From positions 52,201 to 107,596 of the forward strand of contig NZ_BMWH01000027.1 in NCBI RefSeq assembly GCF_014651135.1: DNA of 55,396 nt, written 5' to 3'. How positions within the stretch are numbered: the stretch's first letter is position 1; each line of letters opens with the position of its first letter. The position numbers and the translations under genes were made by a program. This document shows positions 26,768-34,925 of the stretch, in pieces. The DNA comes from Streptomyces echinoruber. Lineage in GTDB: Bacteria > Actinomycetota > Actinomycetes > Streptomycetales > Streptomycetaceae. The notes under the pieces were generated by a model. The model was given only the letters and a program-made list of their open reading frames with translations. It made no database searches and was not told the DNA's origin.

Positions 26768-28171
26768 ATGACCACCCTTGCCGATCCCGTGCCCGGCGGG
26801 CGACCCGGTGACGTGGAGCGGGCCGCGGCGCTCAGCGCGGAGCTGTCGGGGCGGGGCGTGCACGGAGTCGTCCTCGCCTACGTCGACACCGCGGGCGTGA
26901 CCCGGGTGAAGACGGTGCCGACGGCCAGGCTCGCGGACACGGCGGCGTGGGGCGTGGGCATGTCGCCGGTGTTCGACACCTTCCTGGCGAACGACGCGAT
27001 CGTCACCACCGACGTCCTCGGCTCCCCGGACGGCGACCTGCGCCTCTTCCCCGACCTGGACCAGTTGACGGTGCTGGCGGGCCAGCCGGGCTGGGCGTGG
27101 GCGCCGGTGGACCGGATCACGCAGGAGGGCGAGCGGCACCCCGGCTGCTCCCGCACCGTGCTGCGCCGGATCGTCGCCGAGGCGGCCGAGCGGCACGGGA
27201 TCACCTTCCGCGCGGGCATCGAGGTCGAGTGGTCGGTGGGGCAGGGCACCGCGCCCGGCGGGGCGTTCGTGCCCGCGACGACCGGCCCGGCCTACGGCGC
27301 GGTGCGGCAGGCGGAGCTGAGCGGGTACACCGCCGACCTGCTGGCGGCGCTCGCGGCGCAGGGCGTGGCGGTGGAGCAGATCCACCCCGAGTACGCGCCC
27401 GGCCAGTTCGAGGTGTCGGTGGGCGCGCTCGACCCGGTGGCGGCCGCCGACCGCAGCGTCCTGGTGCGGCAGACGATCCGCGCGGTGGCGCAGCGCCACG
27501 GGCTGCGGGTGTCGTTCGCGCCGGCGGTGTCCGGGCAGGGCGTCGGCAACGGCGGGCACCTGCACCTCTCCGCCTGGCGCGGCACCGCCAACCTGCACGC
27601 CGGCGGTGAGGGCCGGTACGGCATGACGGCCGCGGCCGAGTCGTTCGCGGCCGGGGTGCTGGCCCACCTGCCGGGCCTGACGGCCGTGACCGCGCCGAGC
27701 CCGGCCAGCTACCTGCGGCTGCGGCCGTCCCAGTGGGCCGGGGTCTTCACCTGCTGGGGCCGCGAGACGCGGGAGGCGGCGGTGCGGATCGTCACCGGCA
27801 CCGCGGGCCGCCGCCACCGCGCGGCCAACCTGGAGGTGAAGCCGGTCGACCTGGCCGCCAACCCCTACCTCGCCCTGGCCTGCGTGATCGCCGCCGGCCT
27901 GGACGGCGTGTCCGGCTCGGCGCCGCTGCCCGAGGAGGTCACCGGCGACCCCGCCCGCCTCGGCCCCGAGGAGGCCGCGGCCCGGGGGGTGCGGCGGCTG
28001 CCGGTGTCGCTGGCGGAGGCGGTGGAGGAGTTCCGCGGCGACGAGGTGCTGCGCGCCGCGCTGGGCCCCGTCCTGGCCGACGCGGTCGTCGCCGTGCGCC
28101 TCGGCGAGGTCGCGGCCGTGCGGGGCCTGGACGACGAGCAGGTCGCGGCGGCCTACCGCTGGGTGTACTGA
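26768..28171 (+). CDS. Glutamine synthetase-like ligase (glutamate-amine ligase class)
   Basis: This 467-aa protein has the GS fold: beta-grasp N domain (VVLAYVDTAGVTRVKTVP), FRAGIEVEWSV with metal Glu, QIHPEYAPGQFEVSVG, the ATP/metal segment GNGGHLHLSAWRG, and the NLEVKPVDLAANPYLALACVIAAGLDG segment. It lacks the adenylylation Tyr region of GSI-beta and resembles glutamate-polyamine or ethanolamine ligases and the GS half of fungal FluG. GAGGAGGACGT precedes ATG 26768. It runs 1 nt ahead of the amidohydrolase gene, its probable partner. Confidence 0.88.
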   Translation: MTTLADPVPGGRPGDVERAAALSAELSGRGVHGVVLAYVDTAGVTRVKTVPTARLADTAAWGVGMSPVFDTFLANDAIVTTDVLGSPDGDLRLFPDLDQLTVLAGQPGWAWAPVDRITQEGERHPGCSRTVLRRIVAEAAERHGITFRAGIEVEWSVGQGTAPGGAFVPATTGPAYGAVRQAELSGYTADLLAALAAQGVAVEQIHPEYAPGQFEVSVGALDPVAAADRSVLVRQTIRAVAQRHGLRVSFAPAVSGQGVGNGGHLHLSAWRGTANLHAGGEGRYGMTAAAESFAAGVLAHLPGLTAVTAPSPASYLRLRPSQWAGVFTCWGRETREAAVRIVTGTAGRRHRAANLEVKPVDLAANPYLALACVIAAGLDGVSGSAPLPEEVTGDPARLGPEEAAARGVRRLPVSLAEAVEEFRGDEVLRAALGPVLADAVVAVRLGEVAAVRGLDDEQVAAAYRWVY

Positions 28172-28172
28172 G

Positions 28173-29306
28173 ATGCCCGGGCCGGTCCACGAGGCGCTCG
28201 ACGCGCTGCCCCTGGTCGACCACCACTGCCACGGCGTGGTCACCGCCGACCTGACCCGCGGGGAGTTCGAGGCGCTGCTCACCGAGGGCGGCACCTGGCC
28301 CGGCAGCGGCGTCTCGCCGTTCGACACGCCCGTCGGCGTCGCCGTGCGCCGCCACTGCGCTCCCCTGCTGGACCTGCCCCGGCACGCCGGTCCGGAGGAA
28401 TACCTGGCGCGGCGGGCCGAGTTGGGCGGCGGCGAGGTCGCCCGGCGCTTCCTGACCGCCGCGCGCACCGGGGTGTTCTGCGTCGACACCGGGTACGCGG
28501 CGCAGCGGCTCACGCCCCCGGCCGAGCTGGCCGCGGCGGCGGGCGGCACGGCGTACGAGGTGGTGCGGCTGGAGTCGGTCGCCGAGGAGGTCGCGGCGGG
28601 CGGGGTCGAGGCGGACGCGTACGGTGCCGCGTTCCGCGCCGCCGCCGAGCGGGCCGTACGGCGGCCCGGCGTGGTGGCGGTGAAATCGGTGGCCGCCTAC
28701 CGCACCGGCTTCGACCTGGACCCGGCCCGCCCCGCGCCCGCGGAGGTCACCGGCGCCGCCCGGCGCTGGCTGGCGCGCGGCGGCCGCCTGGCCGACCCGG
28801 TGCTGATGCGGCACCTGCTGTGGACCGCCGTCGACCTCGGCCTGCCCCTGCAACTGCACACCGGGTTCGGGGACAGCGACATCCGCATGCACCGGGTGGA
28901 CCCCACCCACCTCACCGACTGGCTGCACCTGACGGCCGGCACGATCCCGGTCCTGCTGCTGCACTGCTGGCCCTACCAGCGCCAGGCCGGGTACCTGGCC
29001 GCCGTGTTCGAGCAGGTGTACCTGGACGTCGGGCTCACGCTGCACCACGTGGGCCCGGCGCGGGCGCGGGCGGTGCTGGAGGAGGCGCTGGAGATCACTC
29101 CTTTCCGGAAACTGCTGTACAGCTCCGACGCGTTCGGGGTGGCCGAGTTCTTCTCCCTCGGGGCGCTGGCGTTCCGCCGGGGGCTCGCCGCCCTGCTGCA
29201 GGACCGGGTGGACGCCGACGAGCTGAGCCTGCCGGACGCGCTGCGCGTCGCCGCGTGGGCGGGGGCGGACAACGCCCGCCGTGTCTACCGGCTTTCCGGC
29301 GGCTGA
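28173..29306 (+). CDS. FluG-like amidohydrolase
   Basis: This 377-aa TIM-barrel amidohydrolase has an N-terminal metal motif, VDHHCHGVV (about 16-24), PLQLHTGFGDSD and VLLLHCWPY supplying two more His ligands, YLDVGLTLHHVGP, and KLLYSSDAFG with the catalytic Asp. This is the Amidohydro_2 arrangement found as the N-terminal half of FluG, whose C-terminal half is GS-like. Here the two are separate genes with a 1-nt gap. A role in hydrolysing a gamma-glutamyl amide or related compound is likely but unproven. Confidence 0.85.
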   Translation: MPGPVHEALDALPLVDHHCHGVVTADLTRGEFEALLTEGGTWPGSGVSPFDTPVGVAVRRHCAPLLDLPRHAGPEEYLARRAELGGGEVARRFLTAARTGVFCVDTGYAAQRLTPPAELAAAAGGTAYEVVRLESVAEEVAAGGVEADAYGAAFRAAAERAVRRPGVVAVKSVAAYRTGFDLDPARPAPAEVTGAARRWLARGGRLADPVLMRHLLWTAVDLGLPLQLHTGFGDSDIRMHRVDPTHLTDWLHLTAGTIPVLLLHCWPYQRQAGYLAAVFEQVYLDVGLTLHHVGPARARAVLEEALEITPFRKLLYSSDAFGVAEFFSLGALAFRRGLAALLQDRVDADELSLPDALRVAAWAGADNARRVYRLSGG

Positions 29307-29350
29307 CGGGCGGTCCGCCGGGACCCCGACGGCGCGGGCGGCGCCCGTGC

Positions 29351-29504
29351 GGGACGTGGGCGGCGTACGTGCGGGGCGCGGGCGGCGTACGTGCGGGACG
29401 CGGGCGGCGTACGTGCGGGACGCGGGCGGCGTACGTGCGGGACGCGGGCGGCGTACGTGCGGGACGCGGGCGGCGTACGTGCGGGACGCGGGCGGCGTAC
29501 GTGC
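29351..29504. repeat. Seven 22-bp tandem repeats upstream of the NUDIX-family gene
   Basis: The unit GGGACGCGGGCGGCGTACGT followed by GC repeats at 29351, 29373, 29395, 29417, 29439, 29461 and 29483, nearly perfectly, with partial copies on both sides (about 29330 and 29505). The 22-bp period is close to two helical turns, and each unit centres on CGTACG. All frames stay open on both strands, producing many false ORFs. Confidence 0.93.
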
Positions 29505-29566
29505 GGGACGTGGGGCGGGTCACAGTTGATCCGGAACAGCGGCGCGGACGCCACGGGCCCTGAAAG

Positions 29567-29572
29567 TATGAT
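29567..29572 (+). promoter_or_regulatory. -10 box of a probable leaderless promoter
   Basis: TATGAT lies 6 nt before the ATG at 29579 and no ribosome site is present, so transcription should start at or next to the start codon. No good -35 is visible; an activator binding the adjacent repeats could replace it. Confidence 0.5.
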
Positions 29573-29578
29573 CAAGCA

Positions 29579-30115
29579 ATGTCTGACATGACCGAAACCA
29601 CGCCCGGGTGGCTGAGCCCCGACGAGCTCGAGATGGCGCGTGCCCGCATGCCCATCCTGTACGTCGAGGCCGTGCCCGTACGCGTCGACGACAGCGGCGA
29701 AGTCACCAGCATCGGCCTGCTGCTGCGCATCGGGCCGGACGGCACGGTCAGCCGCACGCTCGTCTCCGGCCGGGTGATGCACCACGAACGCGTCCGCGAC
29801 GCCCTGCTGCGCCACCTGGAGAAGGACCTCGGCCCGGTGGCGCTGCCGCGGGTGCCGGCCTCGCTGCAGCCGTTCACCGTCGCCGAGTACTTCCCCACGG
29901 CGGGCATCACGCCGTACCACGACCCGCGCCAGCACGCGGTGTCCCTGGCCTACATCGTTCCGGTGACCGGCGACTGCCGTCCCCGGCAGGACGCGCTCGA
30001 CCTGGTGTGGTTCACCCCGCAGGAGGCGGCCTCCCCGGCGGTGCAAAGCGAGATGCCGGGCGGCCACGGCGTGCTGGTCAAGCAGGCCCTGGCCCACGTC
30101 GGCCTGGTGTTCTGA
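29579..30115 (+). CDS. NUDIX hydrolase family protein (DUF4916 type)
   Basis: This 178-aa protein reads MSDMTETTPGWLSPDELEMA, then MPILYVEAVPVRVDDSGEVTSIGLLLRIGPDGTVSRTLVSGRVMHHERVRDALLRHLEKDLGP. It is the DUF4916 subgroup, assigned to the NUDIX fold, but the classical GX5EX7REUXEEXGU box is not intact: RVRDALLRHLEKDLGP is in its place, without the paired catalytic glutamates. Enzymatic activity is therefore uncertain. The start at 29579 is used; no Shine-Dalgarno is visible. Confidence 0.82.
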   Translation: MSDMTETTPGWLSPDELEMARARMPILYVEAVPVRVDDSGEVTSIGLLLRIGPDGTVSRTLVSGRVMHHERVRDALLRHLEKDLGPVALPRVPASLQPFTVAEYFPTAGITPYHDPRQHAVSLAYIVPVTGDCRPRQDALDLVWFTPQEAASPAVQSEMPGGHGVLVKQALAHVGLVF

Positions 30116-30288
30116 CCCACGGCCCCCGTGGGGGCGCCGGTCCTGCTCTCTCTCCCGGGGGTTGCCGGAGGTTTCCGGGATTGCCGGGGCTCCTCGGGGT
30201 TTTCGGGGTTCCCCGGGACCTGGGTCCCCCGGACCTTCCGGGGCCGCTTCCCTGGGCAGGGCCCGGGGGGCGGCCCCGCGCGCGGGGC

Positions 30289-30756
30289 TCAGCGCGCGGC
30301 GCCGTTCAGCGTCCAGCGCGGCAGGCTGCCGGCCAGTCGGCAGGTGGCGAGGTACAGGGGTATCGGCGGGGTGTAGGGCGAGCCGGTTCCGGAGGCGTGG
30401 ACCAGGCGCAGCGGGCCGGGGGCGGGCCGGGGCCGGGTGCGGGTCCAGGACGGGTCGGCGCAGTGGGCCCCGGTCACGTAGCCGGTGGACGGCGGCCAGA
30501 CGACGCCGATGTCCGAGCCGGGCGGCACGAGCCACCACCAGCGCAGGTCGTCGGCGTAGACGCAGCCGGCGCGCGGCAGGCGGGCCAGGATGCGCTCACC
30601 GTGGTCGCGGGGCGTGCCCACCGCGTCGTAGCCGAGGTCGGCGGCGAGTCCGGCGGGCAGCACCAGGGTCCCGGGGAAGGAGCCGGGGGCGGCGGGGTGC
30701 CACGGAGCGGGGTCAGGGGTCGGGGGCCGGTCGTGCCGGTCGTGCGGTCGTTCCAT
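30289..30756 (-). CDS. Conserved hypothetical protein
   Basis: I do not recognise this 155-aa protein by function. It has a Pro/Asp/Arg-rich start (MERPHDRHDRPPTPDPAPW), then FPGTLVLPAGLAADLGYDAVG, an ILARLPRAGCVYADDLRWWWLVPPGSDIGVVWPP core with a triple Trp, and a LVHASGTGSPYTPPIPLYLATCRLAG tail. From memory, proteins with the CVYAD..WWWIVP pattern are common in streptomycetes. ATG 30756 has GAAGGA upstream; the frame is open upstream but with unlikely composition. Confidence 0.7.
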   Translation of the reverse strand: MERPHDRHDRPPTPDPAPWHPAAPGSFPGTLVLPAGLAADLGYDAVGTPRDHGERILARLPRAGCVYADDLRWWWLVPPGSDIGVVWPPSTGYVTGAHCADPSWTRTRPRPAPGPLRLVHASGTGSPYTPPIPLYLATCRLAGSLPRWTLNGAAR

Positions 30757-31348
30757 GGTGGGACTGTCCTTCGGCCGAGTGGGGGGCGGCGGGCCGGGGC
30801 GGGCCCGCCGTCGGCTGGGATGGGGTGGCGAACGTGCGGCCCCCGTGGAGCGGTCGATTCCCGAAGGCGGGCCGGCCGGGGCCGTCGGGCCCGGGGAGTC
30901 GGCCGGGACGCCCGCCTCGGGACGGGCGTACGGAGCGCTCCGCCTCCCGCCCGTCGCGGGGGCCGCCGCGGCGGGTGTCCGCCGGTGACCGGTCCAGCGG
31001 CGGAAGGAGGGAGGGCGAAGCCATCGCCGAACGCCTTTCGTGTGCCGTCGCACGGTTGCGTGCGGGGGTCGCGCCGCCCGGCCGCAGCTCCGTCTCTCCC
31101 CCGGATGTGCTGCCGTGACCGGTTCCTTCAGCGGGCCGGGACGGTAGGGCTACTGTGGCACCCGTCAACAACACGCCGCAACCGGCAAGTTGAACCTCGC
31201 ACGAGCGACGTGCACGCTGCCTGGACCATGACGCGCGAAGGGGTCGGCCCGACCTATGAGCAGACGGGCGAGCAGGGCATCCGCGACGAGGACATCGCCC
31301 GGTACGGGGCGGTCGCCCGCAAGCCGCGAACAGCCGTGAACAGCCGCG
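30757..31348. other. Gene-poor interval, no supported gene
   Basis: This 590-bp stretch separates the hypothetical gene at 30289-30756 from the second tRNA-Pro. Open frames exist on both strands but have Arg/Pro/Gly-rich shadow composition. GGCTACTGTGGCACC near 31148-31162 could be a rightward -10 (TACTGT), yet no gene follows it. Confidence 0.5.
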
Positions 31349-31382
31349 AGGGGCCGTACCGGAATGATCCGGTACGGCCCCT
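31349..31382 (-). terminator. Terminator hairpin of the second tRNA-Pro
   Basis: AGGGGCCGTACCGG (31349-31362) and CCGGTACGGCCCCT (31369-31382) form a perfect 14-bp stem with a 6-nt loop, 20 nt beyond the tRNA 3' end. Confidence 0.85.
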
Positions 31383-31401
31383 GAAGACGGTGTTCACCGT
31401 G

Positions 31402-31475
<74 letters not shown>

Positions 31476-31646
31476 ATGCCCGTCTGACCTGGGGTTTCCC
31501 CGGTCGAACGTGCACAGTAACCATACCGCACTCGTCCCGGTGGTCGCGCACCCCTTTTCCCGGCCGGCCTGCCGGGCCGGCTTTCCGGCCGGTCCTCCCG
31601 GCCGCAAGGACCGGCCCCGGGATTACGTACCGGTTCACCGGGCGGG

Positions 31647-32009
31647 TCACCCGGCGGCGGTCGGCAGGCCGAGGTCAGGGTGGGCTTCCCTCAGGCGCGG
31701 CGGGGCGGCCTGGCGCCAGGAGTCGGCGAGGATGTCGCGCAGCTCGGTCTCGTCCTCCAGGGCGGCCAGCCGCACCCGGATCCAGGCGAACCCCGCCTCG
31801 TGGGCGGCGACCCAGAACTTCTCCGGCTCGGCCCGCACGAGCTCGTCGCGCTCCTCTTTGGGGCAGCGCACGGCCATGGACGTCTCGTCCTCCGGCAGGG
31901 TGGCGAACATCTTCCCCGCGACCCGGAAGGTGGGCATGCTCCACGCGGTCTTCTCGGTGGTGTCCGGCAGGGACAGGGCGATGCGGCGTACGTCTTCTGC
32001 GTCCGGCAT
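31647..32009 (-). CDS. MmcQ/YjbR family protein
   Basis: This 120-aa protein has the YjbR fold. Typical parts are MPDAEDVRRIALSLPDTTEKTAW, SMPTFRVAGKMFATLPEDE, MAVRCPKEERDELVRAEPEKFW and GFAWIRVRLAALEDETELRDILADSWR. The family is described as double-wing, possibly DNA-binding. ATG 32009 is used; ten codons more (from 32039) are possible but look like leader sequence. Confidence 0.9.
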   Translation of the reverse strand: MPDAEDVRRIALSLPDTTEKTAWSMPTFRVAGKMFATLPEDETSMAVRCPKEERDELVRAEPEKFWVAAHEAGFAWIRVRLAALEDETELRDILADSWRQAAPPRLREAHPDLGLPTAAG

Positions 32010-32156
32010 GCACCGCACCGTAGCCGCTGCCACTGACATTGATCCTGATACTCAGGTTCCGGTGATCGTGGCCCAGCCACTGACTGACGCCCTGCTGGGT
32101 TGTCCCCTGCTGGGTTGTCCTCTGACTGTTCTGTCCGGTCGCCAGGACCTGTTCAG

Positions 32157-32735
32157 TCACCCGGTGGCCGCGGCGGCGCCCAGGTGCTTGTAGTAGAGCG
32201 TGGTGGGCCGCAGCGTGCCGGCCGGGTCGGCGGCGTAGTCCGGGATCACGCCGGCCCGAATCCAGCCGACCGAGCGGTAGAGGCGCTCGGCGGGGCTACC
32301 GGTCTCGGTGTCCAGGTGCAGCAGGGTGATGCCGGCCGCGGCGGCCGCGTCCTCGGCGGTGGCCGGCAGACGGCGGCCCAGACCCCGGCCGCGGGCTCGC
32401 CGGTGCACCATGAGCTTGACCAGTTCGGCGCGGTGGCGGCTGTTGGGCTTGTCGGGGAAGGCCAGGCTGACGGTGCCGACCGTCCGCTCCCCGTCGTGGG
32501 CGGCCCAGACGGCGAGCCGCCCGGCGGCCACCTGCGCGGCCCGCTCCCGCCACCAGGCGGCGGCCGCGTCGGGGGCGAGCGGGGCGAGGAAGCCGACCGA
32601 GGCGCCGCCCGCCACGGTGTCGGCCAGCAGCGCGGCCAGGTCCTCGGCGCGGGCGGCGAGCTCGTCGGCGTCCAGCGGGTGCACGGCCGCGGGCGCGGCC
32701 GTCTGCTCGTCTCTCACATCTCTCACGTCTCTCAC
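32157..32735 (-). CDS. GNAT-family N-acetyltransferase
   Basis: This protein of about 192 aa has the GNAT core: RLAVWAAHDGERTVGTVSLAF (beta 2-3), LVKLMVHRRARGRGLGRRLPATAEDAA with the acetyl-CoA R-x-x-G-x-G/A motif, then ITLLHLDTETGSPAERLYRSVGWIRAGVIPDYA. The N terminus carries three in-frame GTG codons in a 9-bp repeat (GACGTGAGA), and GTG 32735 is the longest of these. It follows the LysR gene by 35 bp. Substrate unknown. Confidence 0.85.
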   Translation of the reverse strand: MRDVRDVRDEQTAAPAAVHPLDADELAARAEDLAALLADTVAGGASVGFLAPLAPDAAAAWWRERAAQVAAGRLAVWAAHDGERTVGTVSLAFPDKPNSRHRAELVKLMVHRRARGRGLGRRLPATAEDAAAAAGITLLHLDTETGSPAERLYRSVGWIRAGVIPDYAADPAGTLRPTTLYYKHLGAAAATG

Positions 32736-32770
32736 GTCCGGGACGCTATCCCCGGCGTGATACGGGCGTG

Positions 32771-33673
32771 TTACGTGCCGGCCGCCTCGGCGAGCGCGTC
32801 GAGCACCGGGCGGATCAGCGGGTGCCCCTCCGCTCCGCGGCGCACGGCGGCGAAGACCCGGCGGGTGGGGGCCACGCCGTCGACCGGCCGGACCACGACG
32901 CCGGTGAGGTCGACGCCGCGCAGGGCGGAGCGCGGCACGAGGGCCACGCCCGCGTCGGCCGAGGCGAGCGCGACGACGGCGCGGAAGTCGTCGGAGGAGT
33001 GCGCGAAACGGGGCTGGAAGCCGGCGATCTCGCAGGCCAGGACCACCACGTCGTGGCAGGGGTTGCCGGGGTAGGGGCCGATCCACGGGTCCTTGGCCAG
33101 CTCGGCGAGCGGCACCTCGGCGGCGTCGGCCAGGCGGTGGGTGACCGGGACGACCGCGTCGAACGGCTCGGCGTAGAGCGGGACGTGGGTCAGGCGCGGG
33201 TCGTCGGCGGGCGGCGCGCCCCGGTACTCGACGGCGACCGCGACGTCGACCTGCCGGTCCAGCACCATCGGCAGGCTGGCGTCGCCCTCGGCGTCCCGGA
33301 CCCGGATGCGGATGCCGGGCGAGGTCTCGGCGAGCCGGGCCACGGCGGGGGCGACGACCAGGACGATGCCGGTGGCGAAGGCGGCGACGGTGACGGTGCC
33401 GGCGGCGCCGGAGCTGTAGGCGGCCAGTTCCGCCTCGGCCCGCTCCAGCTGGGCGAGGACGGCGTTGGTGTGGCTGAGCAGGATCTCGCCGGCCGGGGTG
33501 AGCCGTACGCCCTTCGCGCCGCGCTCCACCAGCCGGTGGCCGGTCTCCTGCTCCAGGGCCGTCAGTTGCTGGGACACCGCGGAGGGGGTGAGGTAGAGCG
33601 CGGCGGCGGCCGCGGTGACCGTGCCGTGGTCGGCCACGGCACGCAGGATGTGGAGCCGCCGCGCTTCGATCAT
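32771..33673 (-). CDS. LysR-family transcriptional regulator
   Basis: This 300-aa regulator has the N-terminal winged helix (LHILRAVADHGTVTAAAAALYLTPSAVSQQLTALEQETGHRLVER) and a C-terminal periplasmic-binding-like effector domain (VTVAAFATGIVLVVAPAVARL onward). It follows kbl by 31 bp in the same direction, with GNAT and YjbR genes after it. It may regulate the threonine-degradation genes or its own downstream genes. The start ATG 33673 has only a weak ribosome site, which fits coupling to kbl. Confidence 0.92.
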   Translation of the reverse strand: MIEARRLHILRAVADHGTVTAAAAALYLTPSAVSQQLTALEQETGHRLVERGAKGVRLTPAGEILLSHTNAVLAQLERAEAELAAYSSGAAGTVTVAAFATGIVLVVAPAVARLAETSPGIRIRVRDAEGDASLPMVLDRQVDVAVAVEYRGAPPADDPRLTHVPLYAEPFDAVVPVTHRLADAAEVPLAELAKDPWIGPYPGNPCHDVVVLACEIAGFQPRFAHSSDDFRAVVALASADAGVALVPRSALRGVDLTGVVVRPVDGVAPTRRVFAAVRRGAEGHPLIRPVLDALAEAAGT

Positions 33674-33704
33674 GTGGACGATTCTCTCAGGTCGTGCGGG
33701 TGCC

Positions 33705-34898
33705 TCAGGCGTCGAGCTCCGCCCGCGCCGCCACGAACGCCTCCACCGCCCGGTCGACGTCCTGCTCGGAGTGGGCCGCGGAGAGCTGCACGCGGATGCG
33801 GGCCTGGCCCTGCGGCACGACCGGGTAGGAGAAGCCGATCACGTACACGCCCCGCTCCAGCAGCAGTTCCGCCATGCGCCCCGCGCGGGCCGCGTCGCCG
33901 ATCATCACCGGCGTGATCGGGTGGTCGCCGGGCAGGATGTCGAAGCCCTCCTGCGTCATCCGCTGCCGGAAGCGCGCGGTGTTGCGCGCCAGCCGCTCGC
34001 GCAGCTCGCCCGCCGACTCCAGCAGGTCCAGCACCTTCAGCGACGCGGCGGCGATGACCGGGGCGAGGGTGTTGGAGAACAGGTAAGGCCGGGAGCGCTG
34101 CCGCAGCAGGGCGACGATCTCGGCGCGGGCGGCGACGTAGCCGCCGGAGGCGCCGCCGAGGGCCTTGCCGAGGGTGCCGGTGACGATGTCCACGCGGTCG
34201 GTGACGCCGTGCAGTTCGGGGGTGCCGCGGCCGGTGGGGCCGACGAAGCCGACGGCGTGCGAGTCGTCGACCATGACCATCGCCCCGTACCGGTCGGCGA
34301 GGTCGCAGATCTCGCGCAGCGGGGCGACGTAGCCGTCCATGGAGAACACGCCGTCGGTGACGACCAGCTTGCGGCGGGCCCCGGACGCCTCCTTCAACTG
34401 CCGTTCCAGGTCGGCGAGGTCGCGGTTGGCGTAGCGCAGGCGGCGGGCCTTGGACAGGCGGATGCCGTCGATGATCGACGCGTGGTTGAGCGCGTCGGAG
34501 ATCACCGCGTCCTGAGGGCCGAGCAGCGTCTCGAACACGCCGCCGTTGGCGTCGAAGCAGGAGGAGTACAGGATCGTGTCCTCCTGCCCGAGGAACGCCG
34601 ACAGCCGCGCCTCCAGTTCCTTGTGCACCTCTTGCGTGCCGCAGATGAAGCGCACCGAGGCCAGGCCGTAGCCCCAGCGGTCCAGGGCCTCGTGGGCGGC
34701 GGCGATCACCTCGGGGTGGTCGGCCAGGCCCAGGTAGTTGTTGGCGCAGAAGTTCAGCACCTCGCCCGGCCGGCCGCCGGCGGTGACGTTCACCTTCGCC
34801 GACTGCGGGGTGCCGATGACGCGTTCGGGCTTGTGCAGACCGGCCGCGCGGATCTCGTCGAGGGTGGCGCGCAGGTCGTCGCGCACGGAGTCGAACAT
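33705..34898 (-). CDS. kbl: Glycine C-acetyltransferase (2-amino-3-ketobutyrate CoA ligase)
   Basis: This 397-aa PLP enzyme of the alpha-oxoamine synthase family cleaves 2-amino-3-ketobutyrate with CoA to glycine and acetyl-CoA. Marks are NFCANNYLGLADHPEV, GTQEVHKELE, DALNHASIIDG, MVDDSHAVGFVG and the PLP Lys in VTGTLGKALGGASGGY. The gene follows tdh by 27 bp, making the two-step threonine to glycine pathway. AGGAGCTTCAGC precedes the ATG. Confidence 0.96.
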   Translation of the reverse strand: MFDSVRDDLRATLDEIRAAGLHKPERVIGTPQSAKVNVTAGGRPGEVLNFCANNYLGLADHPEVIAAAHEALDRWGYGLASVRFICGTQEVHKELEARLSAFLGQEDTILYSSCFDANGGVFETLLGPQDAVISDALNHASIIDGIRLSKARRLRYANRDLADLERQLKEASGARRKLVVTDGVFSMDGYVAPLREICDLADRYGAMVMVDDSHAVGFVGPTGRGTPELHGVTDRVDIVTGTLGKALGGASGGYVAARAEIVALLRQRSRPYLFSNTLAPVIAAASLKVLDLLESAGELRERLARNTARFRQRMTQEGFDILPGDHPITPVMIGDAARAGRMAELLLERGVYVIGFSYPVVPQGQARIRVQLSAAHSEQDVDRAVEAFVAARAELDA

Positions 34899-34925
34899 GC
34901 TGAAGCTCCTGGAGAAGTACGGGAG

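Noticed and set aside
29351..29504. 22-bp repeats as a CRISPR array
   Set aside because: Units are directly tandem with no unique spacers, and no cas genes are present.
29281..29591. Several overlapping frames with RAGRGRRTCGT repeats on both strands
   Set aside because: They arise from the 22-bp tandem array, which has no stops in any frame.
30713..31174. 153-aa minus-strand frame before the hypothetical gene
   Set aside because: It overlaps that gene's start, is Arg/Pro/Gly-rich, and has no recognisable domain.
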